Shown in pieces: positions 20,711 through 30,500 of a stretch of 64,000 nt of DNA (positions are counted from its first letter, which is position 1; every line of letters starts with the position of its first letter). The DNA comes from Ustilago trichophora (taxonomy: Eukaryota; Basidiomycota; Ustilaginomycetes; Ustilaginales; Ustilaginaceae). Where the stretch lies: NCBI GenBank assembly GCA_900323505.1, contig OOIN01000015.1, positions 770,541 to 834,540 of the forward strand, in the 5' to 3' direction. Both the position numbers and the translations under genes were made by a program. The notes below the pieces were generated by a model. The model was given only the letters and a program-made list of their open reading frames with translations, did not search any database and was not told the origin of the DNA.

Positions 20711-21958
20711 TTAGGCGCCTCTGCCGGTCACCTTGGAGCTACAAGCAGTGGAACCTCCTCCAGTAGCTGCACCTCCTCCAGCCGCGCCAGCTGGGCTCAG
20801 GGTGCCCCAAGCGCTCGACAGCCCAGCCCAGACTTTGCTACCGGGCACAGGCTGGATGTTGTCCACCACATGCCTCGCGATCATCCCTGTAGCCCTGTCA
20901 AACTCGTATGTGAAGATGACCGTATAGGTGTGCGGTTGAGAAGAGACGCGAGAGATGCCCTCGAAGCGCAGTCTGGTGACGAGCTTGTCCTGCCACGACC
21001 TTGAGTCGTCCGACTGGGAGCTGCTTTGCGTAGAGCTGCGTCGGATGTATGGGCTGATACCAGGCCACGAACTACCGGTCTTGGAGCGGCCTTCGAAGCG
21101 GGCTGATTCGAGATGGAGGGATGTATCGTGAAATAAGGCAGAGAGGGCATGGCGGAGTAGGTGCGAGGATGCGACGTACATGGTACGGCCATTGAAGCAG
21201 ATTGTTGGTCCGCCGCGGGAGTGCTCGTCGTACGGTTCGAGGGATGTTCCGCTGTTATCCCGGCCAGATGTGCTCGAGGGTATACCATTGCTTTTTGACG
21301 GTGATCGATCTGCATCTGGGCCATCCGCCTTGCCGATGCTGATGTGTGGGAGAGGTGGTCGGAACTCGAATGCTATGGATGGGTGGTAAAGACTATCGAA
21401 GGCGTCCGCTTCATCCTCTGTTGCCTTTGCCTTGCCCTTCTGTGTCCATGTCGACCTTCGGAGCAAGCTCTGGCCTAGAAAGGGAGAAAGATTCGGAAGA
21501 AGGCCCTTGGCAGACCATCCAGATCGCTTGCCAGAAACAGATGCTTGGCAATCGGGCTCGAGGTCATCCAGATCAACTACACCCTTTGCCATAAAGTCAG
21601 GGAGGCTATCCACCAAGACTCTGCAGGCTTTGCCTACCCTGGTCTGGTACTCGTGGTCGGAGATCCCTTGTCTCCTCTTGTGCGGCGTTTGCGGCGATCC
21701 CGGGTCGTTAGGCGGTTCTGACAATAGTAGAGAACGATGTTCATTGACGTGCGTGTCGAAAAGCAGGCACGACTTCCATCGTGACTCGACAGATCGGGTA
21801 CATGATGAGTTTGGACGCGGCGAAGATCTTAGCTTTGTGGAACGGACGTGGTAGCAGCTGATGGGGATTGCAGCGTGCGCAGGTCGTGGGGAAGCCTGCA
21901 CCAGAGCCCGCAGACAAGGCTTGGAAGCTGGTTGCAACAGAAGCTTGGATCCCTTCAT
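20711..21958 (-). CDS. C6orf136/DUF2358-like protein, probably mitochondrial
   Basis: 415 residues from the first ATG (MKGSKLLLQPASKP); the frame continues upstream only from a TTG. The N-terminus is basic with Ser/Ala/Leu and no acids for about 40 residues, like a mitochondrial presequence. The conserved part is C-terminal: GRTMYVASSHLLRHALSALF, then WQDKLVTRLRFEGISR, TYTVIFTYEFDRATGMIARH, VVDNIQPVPG. This matches the NTF2-like DUF2358 pattern, where a region of 'internal strand, YxFD, G-x-I-x-x-H-x-x-D-x-x-x-P' is typical. Biochemical role of the family is not known. A Gly/Ala-rich tail follows. Family call is from motif memory; a profile search would settle it. Confidence 0.6.
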   Translation of the reverse strand: MKGSKLLLQPASKPCLRALVQASPRPAHAAIPISCYHVRSTKLRSSPRPNSSCTRSVESRWKSCLLFDTHVNEHRSLLLSEPPNDPGSPQTPHKRRQGISDHEYQTRVGKACRVLVDSLPDFMAKGVVDLDDLEPDCQASVSGKRSGWSAKGLLPNLSPFLGQSLLRRSTWTQKGKAKATEDEADAFDSLYHPSIAFEFRPPLPHISIGKADGPDADRSPSKSNGIPSSTSGRDNSGTSLEPYDEHSRGGPTICFNGRTMYVASSHLLRHALSALFHDTSLHLESARFEGRSKTGSSWPGISPYIRRSSTQSSSQSDDSRSWQDKLVTRLRFEGISRVSSQPHTYTVIFTYEFDRATGMIARHVVDNIQPVPGSKVWAGLSSAWGTLSPAGAAGGGAATGGGSTACSSKVTGRGA

Positions 21959-22970
21959 GGCGTGCTGACTGGGTGGTGGATGACGTGCATGGTGTTGTCG
22001 GTACCTCCTTGGGATGAGATGGGAAGGATGGTGGTGTAAGGAGCAAAGGTCACACAGCTGCTGTGAAATGCGGGGATCCCAAAGCCAAACTGGACTCAAA
22101 GTGAATCAGAGAACAGTACTGTAGTCATGTGGTCACCTTTGGCGGTCGAACAGCATGCAGCTTGAGCTGCACTCTTCTGCAGCAAAGAGCAACGACCAGC
22201 GAGGAGGCGCCACCCAGACCCTTCTCAAAAAAAAAGAAAAAAGAAAAAAAAGGTCCTCGATCCAACGCCAACAGCCGAAATTTGCTGAGAGAGTGGAGGC
22301 GAGCCAAAGAAATCGGCGAAGGATCGGGAAAAATCCATAGTTTCAATGTTTTCGAAGCTGAGCAAGAGGAGCACGTGACAACCACACGCGAAGTATTGGC
22401 TTGATTTTAGAGGCGCGTGAGGGAAGGGTTTGATTATTTTTGGACATTTAGGCTTGATGATGCTGATTCTGCTGCAGGAGCAAGTTCAATTTCAGCAACA
22501 GCTTGGCTGGACTGAGAAAGTCACACATGCTCCCGTTGAAGACCATTTTTTTTATCGAGTGAGTCTGGAGTCAAGTTGCTGGTGTTGGTTCCACAGGTCG
22601 CTTCATGCTCATCGGGCTCATATTCTGAGAATCGTCAAGTTGTGCTCGACTACAGTATTCACACTTCGGTTCCGTCTAGGTTTGGCTCGAGTCGGGTGAC
22701 TTGATGCTAACACCATTCATTCTTGCTGCCTCTCATCCATCGCAGACCTACAAAACCGACCATCATCTCTACGATCGCCTCCTTCTCTTTCGCACATTCG
22801 ACGTCAGATTGGCGCAACCAACCCAGCGTTCCTTCGGCATCTGCAAGCGGGTTAATCACGTCCATCTTTTACCTCGGCTCCACCACATGTCTCTACCGTG
22901 ATCCACTGTGCTTATTCTTTGCTCGAGGAAGAGCCGACACTCCTAGGAATTCAAACATACAGTCACCACG
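21959..22970. other. Divergent intergenic region, about 1 kb
   Basis: Between a minus- and a plus-strand gene. An A-rich stretch near 22227-22252 and a TACTGTA palindrome near 22107. No gene recognised. Confidence 0.5.
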
Positions 22971-25900
22971 ATGCAAGTGGCAACTCCCACGCCGTCACCG
23001 GCGCCACACACTCTCAGTCCGTCAAGACCTGGACTTGGCCCCGATGGATTCGGCTTGGCCGATGCCAAGCCAGCGCCTATCATCAATGCTTCCCCACGAC
23101 GTTTGCGCAGAAGTCTGCGGCTTTCCGGAGCAGCTCTCTCATCTCCACAGAACTTGTTGAACAAGGAGAATGTGGGCGCATCTCCAATGAATCAGCCATC
23201 CACCTCTGCAAAGACCCTCGACATCGGCATCTCCGAAAGCAACAAGCTCAGCAGCAGCCCCCGCATCGGCTCTCCTTTGTCAGGCAGTCCGGCACTCCAC
23301 TCTTCACCTCTACGCTCACGTAGCTCTCCCATCCGCATCGAATCGCCATTGCGCCGCTCCCGAATGGCTCAAAGCGATGACATCGTCTCGTCTTCGGACG
23401 AGTCGGACGACTCGACGCTCGTCTTCTTCGGAAAGCCCTCTTCGGCAGAGAAGAAGAAGCGCGTGCACTATGAACAGCGAGTCCTCGAAAAGCGTCTCAA
23501 GCACAAGGACAGTCTCGACCTGGCAAGACGGCGACCTATCAGCTTTAACCCGGACGACACCATGCTCATCGATGACCAGCATGCTTTTGGCTGGTCGTGG
23601 AACAAGCCAACTCCCACACCTTCACGGCCTGGTATGATGCTGCTCTCGTCCCCAACGCTGTCACCCGCCGTCCCCGACTCTCCATCCAAAGGTCGTAGCA
23701 GCACACGTAACTCGTCACCCGATTCACCCCTCATGGTATTGAACGATGATCCAGCTCCGCATCAGCCACCACCTCTGGACACCACGCGGTTGGAGAATCC
23801 GGATACACGCGAATCATCTGAAAAAGCTAGCTCGAAAGCTACTCAAGAGTCACCAGATGGGCCGGGAACTACTCAACTTGTCAAGGAGACGGAAGCACCG
23901 ATCCAAGTTCGAACCGAGAGTCAGACAGTTGAACTCAAGAGTAACGATAAACAGGACGTCAACCCCTTTATAGTTGCCCAAAACAGCCCAGCCAAAGATT
24001 CTGCTCCCAGGAGCCCGTCCAAGCAGCGTCCAGAGTCTCCACGACGAGCCCAGAGCCCGGTTCGCTTGATCGAGACACTCATCGGAGCTACCATGGCTCA
24101 CAACAGAGATTTGACCTCTCCTATGCGCTCGCCTCGACGCTCACCCAGATTGTCACTACGAGCTCTGCAGCTCTCAACATCTCCGACAAAGGCTACTGGC
24201 AGCGGACTGTTTTTTGGCCCATCGACACCTTTTCAACATTCTCTTGCCGCTCAACAAGCTACGCCGTTTCAACAGTCCACTCCTTTCCAGCAACCTGCTG
24301 CCGTTCAACTCGTCCCGCCAAGCACTGGTCTTTCTCGGTTTGCATGCCTGCAGAACCTCTCCTCGCTCAACAGAGCCCCAGAGACGCCCGCCAACAGTGC
24401 CTTGTCGATGCGGATGGCACATCACGCCGTTCTCCCTTCCCCCTTCATCTCTGGAGGCATCTTCGAGCCCTTGGCAGAAGCATCGTCCGTCGGAACTACA
24501 ACGCATGAGAACCCATCGCAGTCTCCAGTTAGGCCGTTGCGAGCGCCCAACGTTGGACAACTCACTCCATCTCCCTGGAAGCAGAGCGCGAGCGTCAATG
24601 AGCAGGCAGTGGTTGCCGATTCCATGCTTCGAAGCTCCTCCCCCTCAAAGGCAGCTCCGGTCCCTGGTACACCCTCAGTCAGGTTCGTCGAACCGGAGAT
24701 GCACACTACGCCGAGCCGGACAGGCAAGGCTAAGAACGGAGAGACGCAAGGAGCTCGCTCGCCTTCGCCCGCGAAAGCCCAGATCATCACAGATGTTCTC
24801 ATATCACCAGAGCAATTGTCAGAGTTGCAATTGGAGCCTCAATCATCACCTGCTCCCGCTCGCGATGGAGCTGGTTCAAATATGGAGATGCCTTCGACAC
24901 CACCGTCAGTCATGGCCGAGTCCAAAACAGAGTCACCCGGTCCTGTCTTCAGGCAAACTGCTCGACGAGTCCCCATTCATCAGCACGAGGCCGACTTTGG
25001 TGTCAAGGTCTCCCCTGAGAAACTCTCCTACTCGCCTCGCAAGGCGTACGCCAATAGCTCTGCCCGCACCAACGATTTTGGTGCCAAGTCGGAGAGGATT
25101 CCAGCGCGTAGAGTCCCCGTTCAGTCAGCACCAGCAGCGCGTCAGACTTCCGGTAAACAGGGCGAGCTGTCCGCACCGACGGCAGCAAGAGTCCCAAGTG
25201 TGGCTTCAAAGGCGGCAAGAACGGCCAACGCCGGTGCAAGCAGAATCGGCAGCCAGGCTACAAGCCTTCCTGCCGCTGCGTTGTCTCGTACTGTGTCTGC
25301 CACAGCTGCGGCTACCTCTGCGGCTACGTCTGGCGCAGCTACAAAGCAATCTGCAACGAGACTCGTATCTTTAAGTCAGGGACCATCTGTAGCATCAAAG
25401 GCATCGCGTCTTCAGCGTCCAGCATCGACCGCCTTTGGGAACCCGCCTAGCTCGCCTTCCAAGCAGGCGCGGTCTCTCAGCGGGCTGCCACGGCCAAAAT
25501 TGGCACCACCCGCCGCCAGCGCTGCCCTGGGCGCAGGTCCAGGATCACGTCTGCCCCGGCCGGCGACATTGGGCGCAACGGCGAACGCAGCTAGGCCAGC
25601 GTCCAGGCCGGTTCCCATGGCCATTGCCAGGCTCGCTCCCGCTCAACAAGGTGTACACCGTGCCGTTGCCGCATCGACAACTCCAAAACCGCAAGACGCA
25701 GCGCCGGTCAGTGGAAGTCCAGTCGAGGCTACACCTACATCAGAACCGTCAGACCCTGCGCAAGATGAGGAGATGAAGGACGCAGTCCTCGTAGCTCTGG
25801 AACCAAGCGTGGCAAGCCCTGAAGCAGAGGTCGCTGTAGCTCGGCTACCTGATTTGCAAGTCATTCAGGCCGAAGAGGTGGCGAGCAGCTCTGTTCCTCT

Positions 25901-27059
25901 GCGTAGACAGATTCCATCGTCAGCACTCCGAGTGCCAGTTGCGAGAGCAGATGCCGATGCCCAGTCAGACTCTGTTGGACAGGCATTGCAAACAAAGACG
26001 GCTAAATTGATGTGCAGGGCAGTTGAGACGGCACCCGCTCGTTCTTCAAGCCCTGTCGTGGCAGCGCCTCCAGCTAGGCCGCCACCTTCAGCGCGCTCAG
26101 CTCCTCCAGTCATGCTGGATCCAGAACAGCAGCGGCTGCGATGCCTAGCAATGCAAGAAAAGGCGCGCAACCGTACCCCGAAGCTGAGCTCCAGCGTCAG
26201 TGCTCCGACAAGCTCTGACGTTGAAGAGCTTCCCTCGAGCGAAGCAGGCGCGGCTGGAAGTTCACCGCAAGCCAACACTGTTGAGCAATCTCTCGCTGGT
26301 GCAACTGGGCCCACTGGCGCTCCATCAGCTGCTGAAGCTTTGGCAAGCAAGCATGCCGAGGCTATGGATGCAGCCTCTATAATGTCTGCGCCATCAAGCG
26401 CGCCTGGTACTGCCACCGGAACGGCAGCAGCCGCATCGACCACCACATCGACAGGACGGCCTTTACGGTCGACTCGCTCAGCCTCACGACCTCTGACACC
26501 ATCAGCGACACGTGTTCCTCCCTCCCGAGGGCGTGCATTGAGCTTGAACGACATTATCGCTGCGCGCAAGATTGATGTTCCTCTTTCCTTGACTGACCAG
26601 CTGCGATTGGCAGACACTGTCAACAAGAAGCACAACGAGAAGACGCTGGCGCGGTACAAGATCACCAAAGTGCAGAGGCCATACGAACGCCCACCCAGCC
26701 CTGAGCGTCACGACCACGAGCCAGAGGCGTGTACCATTATCGACGACTCGGGCAGCCACCGACAAGGAAAAGGTGATCTCGCGCCTTATTCGACGCCGAT
26801 CAAAGGCTCGTCAACCGGCTACGGGTCCTTGGACGGCCGCAAGTGTGTGCGCTGGTACCGTCCGCTCTTTGTGGGTAAGGGTGCACAATACGGAATTCGG
26901 ACGTCAGAGGCCAGACCAGCGCTCAAGCCGATCCAGTATGAATTGGATAGGATGGGCAACAAGGTTGCTACGGGCAACTCGCCCAAGCTCAGCAAAGGCC
27001 AGTCGATCGTTATTTATCGCAACTACTTCAAGGGCGAACCTGAGCCCGCTGATGACTAG
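22971..27059 (+). CDS. Large Ser/Pro/Ala-rich protein with KEN box and conserved C-terminus, function unknown
   Basis: 1362 residues, ATG start, single exon. Most is disordered with very many SP/TP sites (SPRRSPR, SPSKAAP), typical of CDK substrates. A KEN box (NLLNKENVG, residues 65-67) follows a basic RRLRRSLRLSG segment that also contains RxxL. Such degrons direct APC/C-dependent destruction at mitotic exit. The last 200 residues look ordered and conserved: SLNDIIAARKIDVPLSLTDQ, LADTVNKKHNEKTLARYK, RKCVRWYRPLFVGKGAQYG, QSIVIYRNYFKGE. I recognise no family. A cell-cycle or chromosome-associated role is inference from the degron and phosphosite density only. Confidence 0.7.
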   Translation: MQVATPTPSPAPHTLSPSRPGLGPDGFGLADAKPAPIINASPRRLRRSLRLSGAALSSPQNLLNKENVGASPMNQPSTSAKTLDIGISESNKLSSSPRIGSPLSGSPALHSSPLRSRSSPIRIESPLRRSRMAQSDDIVSSSDESDDSTLVFFGKPSSAEKKKRVHYEQRVLEKRLKHKDSLDLARRRPISFNPDDTMLIDDQHAFGWSWNKPTPTPSRPGMMLLSSPTLSPAVPDSPSKGRSSTRNSSPDSPLMVLNDDPAPHQPPPLDTTRLENPDTRESSEKASSKATQESPDGPGTTQLVKETEAPIQVRTESQTVELKSNDKQDVNPFIVAQNSPAKDSAPRSPSKQRPESPRRAQSPVRLIETLIGATMAHNRDLTSPMRSPRRSPRLSLRALQLSTSPTKATGSGLFFGPSTPFQHSLAAQQATPFQQSTPFQQPAAVQLVPPSTGLSRFACLQNLSSLNRAPETPANSALSMRMAHHAVLPSPFISGGIFEPLAEASSVGTTTHENPSQSPVRPLRAPNVGQLTPSPWKQSASVNEQAVVADSMLRSSSPSKAAPVPGTPSVRFVEPEMHTTPSRTGKAKNGETQGARSPSPAKAQIITDVLISPEQLSELQLEPQSSPAPARDGAGSNMEMPSTPPSVMAESKTESPGPVFRQTARRVPIHQHEADFGVKVSPEKLSYSPRKAYANSSARTNDFGAKSERIPARRVPVQSAPAARQTSGKQGELSAPTAARVPSVASKAARTANAGASRIGSQATSLPAAALSRTVSATAAATSAATSGAATKQSATRLVSLSQGPSVASKASRLQRPASTAFGNPPSSPSKQARSLSGLPRPKLAPPAASAALGAGPGSRLPRPATLGATANAARPASRPVPMAIARLAPAQQGVHRAVAASTTPKPQDAAPVSGSPVEATPTSEPSDPAQDEEMKDAVLVALEPSVASPEAEVAVARLPDLQVIQAEEVASSSVPLRRQIPSSALRVPVARADADAQSDSVGQALQTKTAKLMCRAVETAPARSSSPVVAAPPARPPPSARSAPPVMLDPEQQRLRCLAMQEKARNRTPKLSSSVSAPTSSDVEELPSSEAGAAGSSPQANTVEQSLAGATGPTGAPSAAEALASKHAEAMDAASIMSAPSSAPGTATGTAAAASTTTSTGRPLRSTRSASRPLTPSATRVPPSRGRALSLNDIIAARKIDVPLSLTDQLRLADTVNKKHNEKTLARYKITKVQRPYERPPSPERHDHEPEACTIIDDSGSHRQGKGDLAPYSTPIKGSSTGYGSLDGRKCVRWYRPLFVGKGAQYGIRTSEARPALKPIQYELDRMGNKVATGNSPKLSKGQSIVIYRNYFKGEPEPADD

Positions 27060-27520
27060 ACAGATTAGAAATGATGTAGAAATCCACTTAAATACCTTGG
27101 AATGTAGCAGGGTTGCAGACTGGAAAGCATGTCGTCCAAGCTTGTGAGCTGGCTGTGATTCGCACGAGAAGACCAAGTGGAGTGGTTGAGCATTTTTCTT
27201 CGGAACACGGACATGATGCTCAATGCTGTGGGATTTTGATTTTTTTTTTTTTCTTCTTCTGCAGAAGGAAATGGTGTGGCACAGGAGAAGAAAAAAAACC
27301 CTCCCGGAGGTTGGACTAAGCCTAACCCATCGCGCAATCGAGCCTGTCCAACACTGGATTCGCAACATTCGACTTCTATCTTACACACCCACCATACCCT
27401 CGTCTGACAGCCCAATCGATAGCGCCATCGGAAAGCATCCGGAAGCGTGGGAATGCTGTTGAAGACACAGTAATCATCGGAACTCATCCTACACATCTCC
27501 GCCGTCGCAGTCAGTTGAAG
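27060..27520. other. Intergenic region with T-rich tract
   Basis: 3' flank of the KEN-box gene and leader of UTP10. It carries a T-rich tract near 27237-27258 and an A-rich run near 27290-27298. The first TTG-initiated codons at 27515 are leader, not coding. Confidence 0.5.
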
Positions 27521-30500
27521 ATGACCTCGTCTCTGGCTGCTCAGTTGGCCAATGTACGCTCGCACAATGCCGAGCGACTCACCTCGTCGGCATCTTTGGT
27601 CAAACACACATCATATCTCTTTCCTCCCAAAACTGCAGCTCAGCAGGACCTCTTCACCGTTCATGCCCTCGGTGCCAGCGGATGGACCGAGCTCTCTGCG
27701 GAGGATGCTTCTCTGCAAAAGTGGTCTAGCTCAACGCTCCTCTTTGGCGACGAGAGCAGAAGCATGGACCGCCTCATGCTGCCAAAGGAGGACAACGATG
27801 CCATCGACAAGGCTGTCGAGCAATTTCTTCATCTCGCTTCGCCCTTCCTCCTCTCGAAAGGAGCCTCCAAGTGTCTAGAGTGGCTCGTTCGCCGTTTCCG
27901 TATCCATGAGTTCAGTGTCGAAGACGTGCTCGCTGCTTTCTTGCCATACCACGACACTCAGCAATTCGCTCGTATGCTCTCGATCTGCAAGCTTGATGAC
28001 AAGCCACACCTGCAGTTTCTGCTATCTGTCAAGAAGACCGCCAGCCCTCTACCTGCAGGTGTGTTGCATGCTGCCATCCTTGCCCCAGCCACCACCACCG
28101 CCAGCTTGGATCTGCTTCGTTGGATCTCGGGGCTCGTGGCCAACCATGCTGCAGCTGAGCTCCATGTCGCCCCGCATCGCGCCCTCGTCAACTTTTGGAC
28201 TTCGACCTTGGTCCAGGTTTGCGCTGCTCGCTCGCGTATGGACGACCACCAACAAGTTGCCGGCCTCTCCAAATCGACTAGCAACTCGAAAAAGTCGGCA
28301 AAGACTCGTGCAGCTGATGCACAGGCGATCCTCACGGTGCTCCTTCCTTCCGCCGTCAGGGTGGCCGGTTCCGCTTCGCTCGGTCAGGATGCGCAGATTG
28401 GAGGTTTCATGCTGCTCTGCACCATCGCACAGTCCTTCCCCCTCAGCAAGGAAGCCATTCAGGGCATCTTTACCAGCTTGGCAAAGCTCCTGTCTGCATC
28501 ACACGTTTCCCCTGCCGTCAGCCGCGCCCTCATTTCGTGCGCATTCGCCCTCTGCTCCAGCTCCAATGCAGTCCTCGACCCGCTCACTACACAGTCAACC
28601 CACGCCACAAGATTAATCCCCGACAGCTTGACCGCTATGTTCGTCTCGTCTCCTGATGCAGGTAGCTCGATCGGTGCGCTTACCAAGCTCTACGACGCCC
28701 ACGCCTTTTTGACACACTTGTCCGCTGCGCTCATCGCCCGCCTTTCCCATGGTCCTTCGGCCGACCTTCTCATCACACTGCTTCGAGGTCAAGCTGTGCA
28801 GGATGCGCTCTGCATCCAGGCCAGCGAGCTGCTCCTACGCCTCCGACTTGGTGCCCTTGTTGGCTCATCGCAAGCACCCGAGACTGCCTTCGAAGCCCAC
28901 TTTGCCAGCGAGACCATCGACGAGGCGCACAAGAACCGTCTCCGTGTCCTTCACACCGTGCGAAGCCGCAAGCCTCAGGCCTTTGACACCGCTCTTCGCA
29001 ACTGCACCCGCAAGGACCAGTCCGAAGCGCAGATTGCTGCCATCTGGCAGACTGTTCAGGCTGTCCTTGCGCTCGAATCTGGCACGTCTCTTGACGAAGC
29101 TTCCAGTGGCAGGCTTGATGGGCAGGGCAAATCCGACATCCTTTGGCTTTCCATTCACTCTGCCGAAGCATCGCAGCGCTCGCTGGCTCTCAAGCAGCTC
29201 TACAAAGACATTCAGGGTGGACGTGCTCTCGCCCACGACACCATGGTGCGCGAGGCTCTTCACGCCCGCATTCAGGACTCTTCGGTTGACGTCCTTCAGG
29301 TTCTCTACTCGCAACCTACTGCCTTGCTTGAAGCCTTTGATGCGAAGACTCTTCTAACAATGGTAGCAGAGGCGCTCGAGGAAGACAAGATCCCTGTTGA
29401 ACGTTTCAACCACCACCTCTCGTTCCTTCTGAACGCCTTCTTGAAGCGCCACGCGGATGTCAAGAACGAGGTTGCTCAACATGCCGTATGGCCTTACCTG
29501 CTGCATAGCCCATCTCGGAAAGCGATTGCAAGCTCAGTCGTCAAGCTAATCTCACAAAATAAGAACGTCGATGGTCTCCTGAACGCTATCGCTTCCTCTG
29601 TGGACGAATCGATGGCTCCTGCCGATGTTAACGACGCCATCGCAAAGGCTGCTGCAGTCCACCTCTCCTCGCTTCACACCATCGACCGCAACGGCTGGGT
29701 CAATTTCCTCCGCACAACTGCTCGCCCGTCCCCGGGCACCGGCTCCGCAGTCGCCATGTCGCGAGACTTGTCTCTGTTGACTTTGCTTCACCTTTCTGCC
29801 GAGCTCGAGGGTGACGACTTTGTCTCTCTCGCCGACTCCACCCTCCAATCTATTGTCTTGCCTTCACTCTCTCAGACGGGTGCCCTCACTGCAGAGCAAA
29901 CCAAGCAGCTCTCGGCCGCCGGTCTTCAGGAGACCCTCAAGGCTTCCCAGCACATCAAGCAGCTCGAGACGCTCTTCAAGGAAGCCGGTACCGAACAGAG
30001 CGCTTGCCTTCTGGTCAACTACCTCTTGACTCAGCTCGTTCGTCGTGTTGCCGTGCCTGCATCTGACGCCTTCCTCACCTCGCAAGTGTCGGCAGAAGTT
30101 GCAAATGCCAAGACGCTGCTCGGAACTCTGTATTCGATCGTAAATACTTCCGCTCTACCCGCGTCTTTGCCTAATCTGCTGTTGCAGATCTTGCTCCTCA
30201 AGACAGGCGATTCCAGTCTGCCCTTCCTCGCCTCGGTTTGGACCAACACCTCGGCCCCCTATAGCGCCGCTGTGCGCCTGGCTGCACTGCGCCACGCTGA
30301 TGCCTACCTGCACGCTCAAGTTCAAGCTAGCTCGCAGCAGGAGCCCAAGGACTTCCAAGTCGTGGTACCGCTTTTGCTCGTCGCTCTGGCCGATGCCGAG
30401 GCCGCCATCCGATTGGCTGCCATCTCTGGTCTCGAGCATACCCTCCAGATCTGCAAGCGAGCTGGTGACATGTCGAAAGCTTCCAAGAAGAAGGGCAAGG

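Noticed and set aside
24214..26668. Long frames in other phases and strand inside the KEN-box gene
   Set aside because: Low-complexity, GC-driven shadows; the in-frame protein alone shows conserved blocks and an ATG after a leader.
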